Part shown: positions 1-9,144 of the stretch, piece after piece
Position numbering within the stretch: position 1 is the first letter of the stretch
How the letters are laid out: each line of letters begins with the position of its first letter
Virus record (IMG/VR): IMGVR_UViG_3300018080_000024
Span: 1-55,666 of that record
Strand: one strand, 5' to 3'
Length of the DNA stretch: 55,666 nt
Source of the DNA: a virus
Notes under the pieces: model-generated
Databases searched by the model: none
The model's input: only the letters and a program-made list of their open reading frames with translations
What the model was told of the DNA's origin: nothing
Position numbers and translations under genes: made by a program

Positions 1-123
1 CCACTGGACGTCAAGCGGATTCACCAGCGGCCCCGGCGCGACGGTCATGGCGAACTGCGTGGCGGTGCTAGACGAGTCGCACTGGTTCGTCGGCTTTGAG
101 AACGGGGATGTGTACTACACCCG
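1..123. repeat. Terminal direct repeat, left copy (circle closure)
   Basis: These 123 bases are identical to 55544-55666. The reading frame of the tail protein gene continues without a break from the right copy into 124-448. That shows the contig represents a circle, or a circularly permuted genome, of about 55,543 bp. An assembler overlap explains the repeat more simply than a biological terminal repeat of this length. Confidence 0.95.
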
Positions 124-448
124 CAATCAAGGCGCAGCCTGGGCAGAGCGAGCAATCCGCGTTCCCGCTAGCGGCACTCTCGTCACCGTTGACGACATCT
201 ATGCCCTGGACCGCTATGTGCTGTTCCTGGCCTTCGGCTACAGCATCAGCGGCCCGGCGTACTATGCGGGCATTCAGCGGTCGCGCAACGGCGGCATGGA
301 CTGGGACCTGTGGACGACACCGGACGCCCTGGACGACAACAGCTACTACCTCCCGGGCATGTACGTCTGTCACGCCAACCGGGCCCTTGCCGTGGGCAAT
401 ACCGAGACGACCAGCTACATCTTTGAAGTGGTCAACACCGTCGGCTAG
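2..448 (+). CDS. Tail tube protein with Asp-box propeller, C-terminal part
   Basis: This is the 3' end of the gene that starts at 54450, and the frame enters at base 2. The joined protein is 513 residues. This part carries Asp-box (BNR) type motifs: 'TRNQGAAW' and 'SRNGGMDW' follow the pattern S-x-D/N-x-G-x-x-W, with more copies in the right-hand part. Asp-boxes mark blades of beta-propellers, as in sialidases and photosystem II assembly factor-like proteins. The gene stops at 448, just before the tail chaperone and tape measure genes. The propeller is probably displayed on the outside of the tail tube and may bind host surface sugars, which is inference. Confidence 0.8.
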   Translation, partial: HWTSSGFTSGPGATVMANCVAVLDESHWFVGFENGDVYYTRNQGAAWAERAIRVPASGTLVTVDDIYALDRYVLFLAFGYSISGPAYYAGIQRSRNGGMDWDLWTTPDALDDNSYYLPGMYVCHANRALAVGNTETTSYIFEVVNTVG

Positions 449-486
449 ACGCGACGGGTTTGATAGGATGCGCTTCTAACGGCTAC

Positions 487-537
487 AAGGGCCAGCGCAC
501 CGGGGCGCCGCATCCCGCCTAACGGTCGTTGGCCCTT
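487..537 (+). other. Intergenic hairpin after tail tube gene
   Basis: The 118-base gap between the tail tube gene and the chaperone gene holds an 8-bp inverted repeat, AAGGGCCA (487-494) with TGGCCCTT (530-537). No T-run follows, so this is not a good intrinsic terminator. It could set the ratio of tail tube to chaperone mRNA by processing or stability. Confidence 0.35.
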
Positions 538-567
538 GAGCAAACCCCATGAAAGGATGCGAACATC

Positions 568-1311
568 ATGCCGAATCGCCGCGACCTAGAGAAAGAGATT
601 CGCACCAAGCCGGACCGCCTCCTCACGCACAGTGGCCTGGATCTCACGCTCAAGCCCGTGCCGCAGGTGGTCCTCCAAGCGTACCTGCTCAAGGCCGAAT
701 CGGAGGCGCGTGAGGCAGGCTGGGCCATCGATCCGCCGACCTATCAACTGACGGTGGGCGGCCCGCCGGAGTTTTATCAATCGAGGGGACAGCCAGTCCC
801 TGTCGAGGAGTACCCACACGCCTACGATCCCGAAAACGGCGTCAACACGCTCGATGTCGAGGACTCGGAGGAGACGCGGCGCAACTGGGCGGCGTGGCGA
901 GCACACCAGGACGCGCTCAAGCGACTGGAGGCCATCCAAGAGGACCGGGCAACCCTAGCCAATTATGTGTTCGGCGTGGACATCAAGCCCGACCAGATAC
1001 CGGACGAGGATGACCCCGAGTGGGTGAGCCTAGAGGACACGCTCGACATAATCGGCCTAGAGATGCCGGAGAAGCGCCGCGAGCGGCTAGGCTACTGGCT
1101 GCTGTACGGCGGCAAGATCGATCTGTTCGAGTCGCAGCTGATCCTCGCCAAGATTCAGTTCCTGACCATCGCATCGTCCGTGGAGCCGGACGATGTGACC
1201 TCGTTTCTACGACGCGTTACTGCCGCAATGGACCAGCGCGCGAAGGACGCCATGGCAGACGCGATTGCCGGCATCGAGTCGATCGTGGCTGATGCCGATG
1301 AGTCTGATTGA
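568..1311 (+). CDS. Tail assembly chaperone candidate
   Basis: A 247-residue, acidic, mainly helical protein encoded between the tail tube gene and the tape measure gene. In siphoviruses this slot holds the tail assembly chaperones that keep the tape measure soluble. The start ATG follows 'GAAAGGATGCGAACATC'. I recognise no sequence motif. A second small gene overlaps its end in another frame, as expected for the chaperone pair. Position is the main evidence, so the function is an inference. Confidence 0.6.
   Translation: MPNRRDLEKEIRTKPDRLLTHSGLDLTLKPVPQVVLQAYLLKAESEAREAGWAIDPPTYQLTVGGPPEFYQSRGQPVPVEEYPHAYDPENGVNTLDVEDSEETRRNWAAWRAHQDALKRLEAIQEDRATLANYVFGVDIKPDQIPDEDDPEWVSLEDTLDIIGLEMPEKRRERLGYWLLYGGKIDLFESQLILAKIQFLTIASSVEPDDVTSFLRRVTAAMDQRAKDAMADAIAGIESIVADADESD
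774..781 (+). repeat. TTATCAAT directional motif, first copy (family entry)
   Basis: Exact + strand copies read by eye: 774, 2481, 4925, 6423, 9241, 15138, 19391, 21754, 23068, 31323, 35950, 38339 and 45539. Preceding base is A or T in all. I found no copy of the reverse complement ATTGATAA. Near-copies TTATCAA[AG] occur at 29243, 47068, 49947 and 53881. Codon frame varies among copies. Confidence 0.65.
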
Positions 1312-1492
1312 GCTCAACACCATGAAGGCGCGGGGCTATCGTGACCCGCGTGAGTGGTGGGCACTACCGGCCTGGGTGCGAGCGCTGCTGATAGCGCACG
1401 AGCGAGTCCTTGCGGACATGGAGACGTGGGAGACGGAGCAGGCGCGCCGCGACGCCAAGAAAAGCCGCCCGCCGAGCGCGTCCTACTGGTAG
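1298..1492 (+). CDS. Second tail chaperone-like small protein
   Basis: A 64-residue protein starting at an ATG inside the last codons of the preceding gene, in the next frame. The sequence is rich in Trp and Arg ('EWWALPAWVRALL', 'METWETEQARRDAKK'). Second tail chaperones of siphoviruses are often short, overlap the first and are made by frameshifting. Here the shared open stretch runs only from about 1199 to 1311 and I see no slippery heptamer, so translational coupling is the simpler explanation. The start could also be 1265 or 1292. Confidence 0.55.
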   Translation: MSLIELNTMKARGYRDPREWWALPAWVRALLIAHERVLADMETWETEQARRDAKKSRPPSASYW

Positions 1493-1510
1493 CACGATCT
1501 AGGGAGTACC

Positions 1511-4500
1511 GTGGCACTTCAGAAAATCGGCCTCGCAACGGTCCTCGATGACCAGGGCTTTGGGAAGGGCTCCGCGGCCTACAACAAGGCCATAAAGGGC
1601 ATGGAGGAAAACACCGACCGTGCCGCCAAGGGCATCGGGGCGGGGCTCAAGAAGATCGCGCAATTCGCCGCTGGCAACCTCCTTGCGGGCGGCATCCAAG
1701 GCCTCGCGCAGCAGACGATTGAGATGGTGAAGGCGGCGGGGCAGATCCCCGGCGTCGCCGGTGCTTTCGAAGGGTTGGGCGGCTCCATCGAGCGGATGCG
1801 CGAAGCATCACTGGGCATGGTGACCGACATCGAGCTGATGAAGACGTTCAACTCCGCCGCCCAGCTCGTCTCCACCGACTTTGCCCAGAAGCTGCCCGAC
1901 GCCATGTCCATGCTGTCGAAGGTGAGCGCGGCCACCGGCGAGGACATGGGCTTCATGCTCGACTCGCTGGTCAAGGGCGTTGGGCGTCTGAGCCCGATGA
2001 TCCTGGACAACCTCGGGATCCAGGTCAACCTCACCGAAGCCAACGAAGCCTACGCCGCCTCCATCGGCAAGAGCGCCAAGGACCTGACCAAGGCCGAGCA
2101 GCAGACCGCTGTGATGAACATGACCATGGAGAAGCTGGCTATCAACACGGCCTCCATGCCCAGCATCGCCGGTACCGCCGGACAACAGATGGCCAGCTTC
2201 GGCGTCCAGGTCCAGAACCTCCGCAACGACATTGGCGTGGCGCTCCTGCCGGTCATGTCGGCGGTCATGAGCGTTATGGCACAGCTGGCGTCGAAGGTGT
2301 TTCCGCTGCTCGTGAAAGCCGCGCAAGGGCTTTCGTCGGCGCTCATGGCGGTGTGGAATGCTGGCTCACGGTTTGGCGGCCTAGTCGCTGAGATAGGCGG
2401 GTTGCTCCCCGGCTTCGTCAAGGAGTTCGTTGCCCTCAAGGACTCCGGCTTCGATCCGCTGCGCCGGGCGTGGGTCGCGTTTATCAATGTCCTTGGTGGA
2501 GAGCGCTTCTTCCAGCTCAAGGCGCATTTTGACGCGGCGCGCAAGTCAGTCGAGGAGCTGATCAGCAAGGCGCTGAATCCGGTACAGACGGCCTTTGAGC
2601 TCCTCGAGGGCAAGGTGCCAACGCCGGTGCTGTTCCGCCTCGCCCAGGCCGTCTATCGCGTCCGAGACGCATTCATCAATGCGGTGGGCTTCGCCAAGGA
2701 GTTCATAGGCTCGCTCGACATCACCTTGCCGCAGCTCCCGGACCTGAGCACGCTGTTCACGCAAGGCGCGTCAGCGGGTGGCGGCCTCATTGACGCCATC
2801 ATTGGCAGCGACCCGGCGCAGCTGCTCATGGATCGGTTGAGCGGGCTGGCCGAGCCGATCATCACTGCCGTCACCACCACCTTCGAGGAGGTCAAGGCCG
2901 CGCTATCGTCCGGCGATGCGGGCGGCGTCCTGGCCGCGCTCTTTGGTGGGGCGCAGGAAATCGGACCGCTCATCGCCGGACTGAAGCCCAAGCTCATCGG
3001 CGTGGCTTTTGAGCTAGCAGACAGCCTCGCCGTGGCGCTAGCTGAGGCGTTTCCCGACCTGGCCCCGACCATCGAGGAGTTCATACGTCCGGCGCTAGAC
3101 ATCGGCAAGCGCCTCGCCGGACTGTTCTTTGACGCCCAAAAGCTCGTCAAGGGCGCCGTCATGAAGATCGGCGAGAGCATCGGCGGCACGCTGCTCGAGA
3201 GCCTCCCCGACGTCATGAACATTCTCGGGAAACTGGGGACGCTGTTCGAGTCCACCTTCCGCTCCTTGCTCCCCGTCGTCACCACTGCCATCACCACCAT
3301 CGGCAGCATATTCGAGCGCGTGTTCCCCGTCGTTCTCAGCACCGTCCAGCGCGTCATCCCCGTAGTCCAGAGCATCATCGAGAACATGGCCCCCGTCGTG
3401 GTGAAGGCCATCCAGATCGTCGGCAACATCTTTGAGAAGGTCGTGCCCTTCGCCATGGACCTGATTGCTCGCATGGCGGAGTTCATCGGCTCTAAGATGC
3501 CCCAGATCGCAGCCATCATCACTGCGGCGCTCGAAGCCATCAAGATCGTCTTTGATACGGTTTGGCCCGCCGTCCAGGTCATCGTCGAGGTCGCGTGGAC
3601 GGCGATCCAGAGCCTCATCAGCGGCGCTCTCAACATCATCCAGCACATCATCAATACCGTGCTCGCCGTCCTCCAAGGCGATTGGGACGCAGCGTGGCAG
3701 GCGATCAAGCAGGTTCCGGGCGAGGTGCTCACGGCGGTCGCGGGCGTGCTGGGCGGCATCCTGGACGGCATCCTCAAGATATTCGGGACCAACAAAGAGG
3801 ACCTGTGGACGACCATCACCGAGACATGGGAAGGGCTCAAGAGCAAGATCGAGACCAAGGCCGGTGAAATCGTCTCTGCGATCACCACCAAAGTGGCGGA
3901 GTGGACGAAGCCGGTACGGAACCTAATCGCGACGTTCAAAGGGCTAGGCGAGGACATCATGGGCGGCCTGAAGGCGGGACTGGAGGCCGCATGGAGCAAC
4001 GTTGAGCAGGTGTTCACCAAGCTCATTGAGCTCCTCCCCGCGTGGGCACAGAAGTTGCTGAAATCGGAGTCGCCCTCGCAGGTGTTCTGGGACATCGGTG
4101 CGGACATCATGGAGGGGCTCGCCAACGGCATGAGCGACAGCGAGGCTAAGGTCCTCAAGATCATCGCCGATGCCGTTGAGGATTTCATCGAGGCGTTCGA
4201 TCAGTTTGTGCGCACGATTCAGCTAGCCCAAGACATGAGTATCGAGCCGGACAGCTTCTTTTCGTTGCAATGGCTAGAGAACTTCGCCGGGGCCATCACC
4301 TCCATCTTGGAGGAGGTCAAAAACGCCCTCGCGGCCTACAAAGAGGGCGACATCAAGCGCTGGAAGGGCAAGCTCAGTGAGCTCGTTGGCGTGATAGAGG
4401 CGCTGGCAAGCAGCATGGAGGCCATCGCCAAGATCACCGGCAATCTAGACCTCGACGCGAACGTATTCGACGAGGCATTTTTCACTGTCACGCTGTCCGG

Positions 4501-7042
4501 CCTACGCGACGATCTGGCACGTGTGGCTGGCATTCTTGCCGAGCTGACCACCACCGTCACTAACGAAACAGCGAAGGCGCAGGCGGAGTTCTGGGCTGCC
4601 ACAAACGCGCTCGTGACGAACTTTGTCGCCGGTGCCGAGGCATTAAGCCAGCTGGTCAGTCTGGACCTCGGCGTCGAGATGGAGGGCGGCTGGGAGGCAT
4701 TCGAGTCAGCGTTGCTACAGACAAAAGAGGATCTGGAGCGCGTCGCGGGCATGCTAGACGACCTGGCCACTACCACTGACACCAAGGCCACGGCAGCCGC
4801 TGGAGAATGGTACAACGCCATACAGGGCGCGATATCTGGGTTCCTCACAGCATTCGAAGGACTCAAAAGGCTCAGCGAGGTAGCGTGGGTCAGGCCATCG
4901 CAAGTGGAATGGCTCACCATGCAATTATCAATCCGTGCCATGAACCTATATCTAGAGGCCTTGGCTCCACTTTTGGATGCGGGCACAGAGGCGCTGACGG
5001 CCATCGTTACAAATAGTGCGGCATTCTATGGTGCCATCGCAGATGCCGTCTCCGGGTTCATCGCGGCATTTCAAGGGCTCTACAACCTGACCACAGCATC
5101 CTGGATGGGGCCGACACGACTTCAATGGCTCACCATGCAGCTCACGATTCGGGCTATCAAGGTCAATCTAGAGGCGCTCGTCCCGCTTTTGGAGGCCGGG
5201 ACTGAGGCATCGACTACCATCGCCACGACTAGCGGGGCCTTTTACTCTGCTGTTGACCAGGCCATATCCGGCTTCTTGGAAGCTATGGATGAATTGAAGG
5301 CGCTCACTGAAGCCGCTTGGATGGGGCCAACGCGCCTGGAATGGCTCACCATAGAGCTCACGATCCAGGCTATCAAGGTCAATCTAGAGGCGCTCGTCCC
5401 GCTTTTGGAGGCCGGGACTGAGGCGTTGACTACCATCGCCACGACTAGCGGGACATTCTATGGCGCCGTAAGCGGAGTGATAGAGGGGTTCCTCAGCGCG
5501 TTCGCCAATCTGAAGGAGCTTGCGAAGGCGGCCTGGATGGGGCCAACGCGTCTGGAATGGTTCACCATGCAGCTCACAATCCAGGCTATCAAGATCAATC
5601 TAGAGGCGCTCGTGCCGCTATTGGAGGCGGGAACTGAGGAGCTAATCACGCTGGCCACGGCATCGGCCGGATTCTATGACGCGGCCAACGCGGTCATTGG
5701 CGGATTCCTGGCAGCGTTCCAGGCACTCAAAGAGTTCTACTCTACCGATTATGCGCTGCCCAACGTCTTAGAGCGCAGTGGATGGATCGACGACCTGCGA
5801 CTGGCCATCGAAGGACTAGCGACTGGCCTGTCGACACTCAGCCCTGATCTTGACGTCGATGCCGTATCTGCTGCTGCGGAGTTTTATTCCGACGTTCAAA
5901 CCATCATCGGGATCGTCAAGCCCGCCCTTGAGGCGCTGCGCGCTCTGGCTTTGTACGTGCCCTATCTGAGGCTGCCCGAGGCGATGGAAAACTTCAAAAC
6001 CGACTTGACCACGCTGGTGACCAAGCTCAGAGAGGTGGCCGACAGTTTCATGGGTACCGGAGAGGAGCCGACCGGACCGATGGAGGCCTCGGCGGCTATT
6101 GCTACAGCCATCGGGACAATGATCGGGATCGTAAAGCCTGCCATCGACGCCGTGAAAGCGCTGCTTGGGTATACGTCGTCGGTGAATCTACCCCAGGAGC
6201 TAGCTGATTTTGAGGCGGACCTACGGCTAGTGATTGGCAGCATCAAGAGGCTCGCCGACGATTATCGGGACAGCCTGATAAATGCAGAAGCCTTTGCAAC
6301 CACCGCTGGCACGATCATCGGCCTTATCGAGCCTACGTTACAGGCGCTTGCGGCACTAGTCAGTCAGAACAGCGAGGACTACGAGGCCGCTATGGACACG
6401 TTCGAGCGGACCGTCGGCGACATTATCAATACCATCAATCGCGTCCAGGGCGACATGTGGACATACGGCGTGCCACATGCGAAGGCGTTCGAGGCCGCAG
6501 CATTGGCAGTCAAGAATGCCATCGAGAAGGCGCTGAGCTACCTCAACGTGACCTTCGAGCCCTTCTTCACCCGCGGCGCATCCAGCCTAGGGCACCTCAT
6601 CGCGTCACTGGGTGAGCTGGAGGACAAGGGCGGGGGCGCTCTCAAACGATTCCGCAATGGCGCCGTGAGTGATTTCAATGACATCACGACGGCTGTCCGT
6701 GCGCTCATCACCGAGGTCGGAGCGTTGAATAGGGCGCTAGACGACGTTGATGTGCCGCCAGAGCTCGAAGGGCACAGCCCGCCACCGCTCGCTGACTGGA
6801 TGGGCCAAGTGGCGGATCAGGCCGAGAGAGCAGGCTCGGCCATGCGTCGCCTGATGATGCCCCAGCCGATGCTCATCCCCGCCCGAGTCTACAGGGGCGC
6901 AGGCGCTGGCGGGGGAACGACTACGAACAACAATGCGGCGGTGAACATCTACAACCCCTCGATGAGATCCGATGCGGATATGGTGGCGATTGAGTCGCGA
7001 ATCGAGCACACGGTTCTGCGCGCTTTGAGGAGGAAGGTCTGA
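1511..7042 (+). CDS. Tape measure protein
   Basis: At 1843 residues this is by far the longest gene, directly after the chaperones and before the tail tip genes. It starts with GTG after 'AGGGAG'. Residues 1-100 and 560-800 are rich in hydrophobic and small residues with long helical stretches, typical of tape measures that set tail length and pass through the host membrane. Residues about 1096-1406 contain a 72-residue tandem repeat built around 'W.GPTRLEW.T'. From the usual tape-measure scaling of about 0.15 nm per residue, the tail would be near 270-280 nm, which is inference. Confidence 0.93.
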   Translation: MALQKIGLATVLDDQGFGKGSAAYNKAIKGMEENTDRAAKGIGAGLKKIAQFAAGNLLAGGIQGLAQQTIEMVKAAGQIPGVAGAFEGLGGSIERMREASLGMVTDIELMKTFNSAAQLVSTDFAQKLPDAMSMLSKVSAATGEDMGFMLDSLVKGVGRLSPMILDNLGIQVNLTEANEAYAASIGKSAKDLTKAEQQTAVMNMTMEKLAINTASMPSIAGTAGQQMASFGVQVQNLRNDIGVALLPVMSAVMSVMAQLASKVFPLLVKAAQGLSSALMAVWNAGSRFGGLVAEIGGLLPGFVKEFVALKDSGFDPLRRAWVAFINVLGGERFFQLKAHFDAARKSVEELISKALNPVQTAFELLEGKVPTPVLFRLAQAVYRVRDAFINAVGFAKEFIGSLDITLPQLPDLSTLFTQGASAGGGLIDAIIGSDPAQLLMDRLSGLAEPIITAVTTTFEEVKAALSSGDAGGVLAALFGGAQEIGPLIAGLKPKLIGVAFELADSLAVALAEAFPDLAPTIEEFIRPALDIGKRLAGLFFDAQKLVKGAVMKIGESIGGTLLESLPDVMNILGKLGTLFESTFRSLLPVVTTAITTIGSIFERVFPVVLSTVQRVIPVVQSIIENMAPVVVKAIQIVGNIFEKVVPFAMDLIARMAEFIGSKMPQIAAIITAALEAIKIVFDTVWPAVQVIVEVAWTAIQSLISGALNIIQHIINTVLAVLQGDWDAAWQAIKQVPGEVLTAVAGVLGGILDGILKIFGTNKEDLWTTITETWEGLKSKIETKAGEIVSAITTKVAEWTKPVRNLIATFKGLGEDIMGGLKAGLEAAWSNVEQVFTKLIELLPAWAQKLLKSESPSQVFWDIGADIMEGLANGMSDSEAKVLKIIADAVEDFIEAFDQFVRTIQLAQDMSIEPDSFFSLQWLENFAGAITSILEEVKNALAAYKEGDIKRWKGKLSELVGVIEALASSMEAIAKITGNLDLDANVFDEAFFTVTLSGLRDDLARVAGILAELTTTVTNETAKAQAEFWAATNALVTNFVAGAEALSQLVSLDLGVEMEGGWEAFESALLQTKEDLERVAGMLDDLATTTDTKATAAAGEWYNAIQGAISGFLTAFEGLKRLSEVAWVRPSQVEWLTMQLSIRAMNLYLEALAPLLDAGTEALTAIVTNSAAFYGAIADAVSGFIAAFQGLYNLTTASWMGPTRLQWLTMQLTIRAIKVNLEALVPLLEAGTEASTTIATTSGAFYSAVDQAISGFLEAMDELKALTEAAWMGPTRLEWLTIELTIQAIKVNLEALVPLLEAGTEALTTIATTSGTFYGAVSGVIEGFLSAFANLKELAKAAWMGPTRLEWFTMQLTIQAIKINLEALVPLLEAGTEELITLATASAGFYDAANAVIGGFLAAFQALKEFYSTDYALPNVLERSGWIDDLRLAIEGLATGLSTLSPDLDVDAVSAAAEFYSDVQTIIGIVKPALEALRALALYVPYLRLPEAMENFKTDLTTLVTKLREVADSFMGTGEEPTGPMEASAAIATAIGTMIGIVKPAIDAVKALLGYTSSVNLPQELADFEADLRLVIGSIKRLADDYRDSLINAEAFATTAGTIIGLIEPTLQALAALVSQNSEDYEAAMDTFERTVGDIINTINRVQGDMWTYGVPHAKAFEAAALAVKNAIEKALSYLNVTFEPFFTRGASSLGHLIASLGELEDKGGGALKRFRNGAVSDFNDITTAVRALITEVGALNRALDDVDVPPELEGHSPPPLADWMGQVADQAERAGSAMRRLMMPQPMLIPARVYRGAGAGGGTTTNNNAAVNIYNPSMRSDADMVAIESRIEHTVLRALRRKV
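4860..5730 (+). repeat. 216-bp tandem repeats inside tape measure gene
   Basis: The string GG[CT]TCACCAT recurs at 4911, 5127, 5343 and 5559, exactly 216 bp (72 codons) apart, and the flanking DNA is also closely similar. Each unit encodes a Trp-rich turn followed by a long helix with 'NLEALVPLLEAGTE'. Expansion or contraction of this array would change tail length in steps of 72 residues. Confidence 0.9.
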
Positions 7043-9144
7043 TGGCCACACCGTTGCTAACGCTCACGGACGGGACGGTTCGCGTCGACCTGTTGCGGCC
7101 ACCGTTTCACGTTCGGGATGTGTTCCGCCAAGCACGCCCGCTATGGAAAGGCGGCGGAGCGTGGCGCGACTCGCCACTGGCAGACGGGCGATCCCTGGCC
7201 TCGCGACGGCTGACCAATATCACCTTCGAGATTCCGTTCGTACTCAATCGTGGCTGTGACGATAGCCTTTGGGCGGAGTGGGCGGCGTTGTTGGCCTTGT
7301 TGGAGAAGGGTGTCTCCTACTGGACCACGTGGCAGCAAGACGAGCCCGTCTGGTTGGAGCGGCGCTCTGGACGAGAGACAGGGATCGCCTACGCCATCAT
7401 CAAAGGGTTCGCGATCCCAGACGTGGACGATCCGGTCCATCTGTCGCAGACGTTCCGACAGCGGAATATCAGTTCCAGCCTCTATCTTGAGCTTGGAATA
7501 TGGCAGAGCGAACCGCCTGGCGAAGGCCACGCCATCGAGATCAGCAGTCGGTATACCGACCTCGACAGCAACACACAGGGCAGAGCGGCGACGACGTTGC
7601 CCGAGGTGTACGTAGGCAACAAACACGTCATGGCCAGCCTGACTGATATCTACAACTGGACGAGCCCTGGCGGGCCATTCTCAGCTAACCTGCTCGGAGC
7701 AGCGCTGCCCTTCGACATTTTCCCGGGCGGAGCGGCGGGACCGGGTAACGGCGACATCATGTACTTTGGGATCGACACGGTAACCTACGCCGACGCCGGG
7801 CCATTCGACTCGCTCGTGTTCGACATTCTCACTGCCGCCACGTATGGCGCTGGCGATTTCGTCACATGGGAATATTGGAATGGCGCGTGGGTAAATCTAA
7901 CCTCCCTCGACTGGACAGCGCATCCGAATGGGATCCTCGACGTCAGCGGGCCTGATACCCAACCATTCGTTGCTACAGGCACGGGGACAGTGGTTTGGTC
8001 TCCTCCGAGCGACTGGGCGACGGTTGCAGTGAATGGCGTGACCGGATACTGGGTGCGCGCCGTCGTAACAGAAGCTGCGGGTATCACGCGGGCGCAGCAA
8101 CAGAACCGCGATATCTACACCATCGTCAATCCATTTTTTGAGGTGGACGAAGCGCAAATCGACGGCGACTATCCTGCTCTGGCGCAATATATGATGCGAC
8201 CTCGTAGTGACTATTTGTCCAGCCTGGAAGGCTACTTCAATCGCATCATTCTTGGCGGCCGGAAAATGAGCCGAGGGGCCGCGTTCGACGCCTACCTAAA
8301 TCTGAGTGACGTGCAACAGCCGACTGGCCATACGGCCACGCTCAATGGAGCGGGAAGCTGTGCTTGGCAGAGTGACCCGCGAGCGCCTACAGGACGGTGT
8401 ATTCGTTATAATCCTGGCGGGGCAAGTGCTTGGTCCGGTGAATTTGATCATTCTCTGAGCAACGCCTTAGGGCCAGACTATGCCGGGCTTTTTCATGGGT
8501 TCCTACGATATAATCGAGGAGCTGGCGGCGTAAGCAGTGATATTCAGGCGAGGTTTTACACGGCGCTGGGGACCGGCGGATATACATTTTACGACTCCGG
8601 CATCATAGACGTACCCAGCGTAGCGACGTTCGCGGGTTTGCTCGCGTTTGGGCTCCTCGACCTGGGAGTGTTTCGGCTGCCTCCCGGCGCAAGCGTGCCA
8701 CAGGCCGGCCTCACCACGACATATCTGCGAATCGATCTGAAAAGCACAGGCGCGTATACGGCGGACTTTTACGATTTCATTCTCATGCCTGCTGATGAAT
8801 GTTTTATTGATACGCGCGACCCGGTAACATATTTTACTGGGTGCCAGTTCGGACTGACCCTGGGCAGCCTGACCGTACCGCGATCCACGGTAGAGTTGGA
8901 TCAGACCCTAGCATGGGATTCGAGCTCGGGAGCTTTCTACTCGCCCGAGCGGTGGTGGCGTCGATGGCGGGTAGACGCGGCGGTTCCGCTCGTGCTCCAG
9001 ACAGTAGCGGACCAGCGCATCTGGGTCCTGAGTCATAACCTCAATACGGCGGCCTTTACCGACATCCACGCTCCGCCGCACCTGGCCTTGGAGGTGAACG
9101 CAGAGGCCGCGGATCGATACGACGTGGCGCGAGGGAGCCGATAG
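7042..9144 (+). CDS. Distal tail / tail tip protein
   Basis: A 700-residue protein whose ATG shares its first base with the stop of the tape measure gene. The N-terminal 150 residues (aromatic, with a 'GIAYAIIKGFAIPDVDD' segment) fit the slot of a distal tail (Dit-like) domain. The rest is beta-rich with many Gly, Tyr and Asp, like carbohydrate-binding insertions in evolved Dit proteins. No motif proves a catalytic role. It probably forms the hub between tail tube and receptor-binding proteins. Gene order tape measure, Dit, hub supports this. Confidence 0.65.
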   Translation: MATPLLTLTDGTVRVDLLRPPFHVRDVFRQARPLWKGGGAWRDSPLADGRSLASRRLTNITFEIPFVLNRGCDDSLWAEWAALLALLEKGVSYWTTWQQDEPVWLERRSGRETGIAYAIIKGFAIPDVDDPVHLSQTFRQRNISSSLYLELGIWQSEPPGEGHAIEISSRYTDLDSNTQGRAATTLPEVYVGNKHVMASLTDIYNWTSPGGPFSANLLGAALPFDIFPGGAAGPGNGDIMYFGIDTVTYADAGPFDSLVFDILTAATYGAGDFVTWEYWNGAWVNLTSLDWTAHPNGILDVSGPDTQPFVATGTGTVVWSPPSDWATVAVNGVTGYWVRAVVTEAAGITRAQQQNRDIYTIVNPFFEVDEAQIDGDYPALAQYMMRPRSDYLSSLEGYFNRIILGGRKMSRGAAFDAYLNLSDVQQPTGHTATLNGAGSCAWQSDPRAPTGRCIRYNPGGASAWSGEFDHSLSNALGPDYAGLFHGFLRYNRGAGGVSSDIQARFYTALGTGGYTFYDSGIIDVPSVATFAGLLAFGLLDLGVFRLPPGASVPQAGLTTTYLRIDLKSTGAYTADFYDFILMPADECFIDTRDPVTYFTGCQFGLTLGSLTVPRSTVELDQTLAWDSSSGAFYSPERWWRRWRVDAAVPLVLQTVADQRIWVLSHNLNTAAFTDIHAPPHLALEVNAEAADRYDVARGSR

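Noticed and set aside
68-373. Long open frames on the minus strand across the window
   Set aside because: They are mirror images of GC-rich + strand genes; none has a good ribosome site, independent protein features or a gap in + strand coding.
1166-1311. Programmed frameshift between the two tail chaperone genes
   Set aside because: The frame relation would need +1 (or -2) shifting, the shared open region is short, and I see no slippery heptamer; coupling at ATG 1298 is simpler. It cannot be excluded.
6851-6857. CTGATGA in the tape measure gene as a possible hammerhead core
   Set aside because: No GAAA with closing helix III and no stem I hairpin around it; it is simply coding (Leu-Met-Met).
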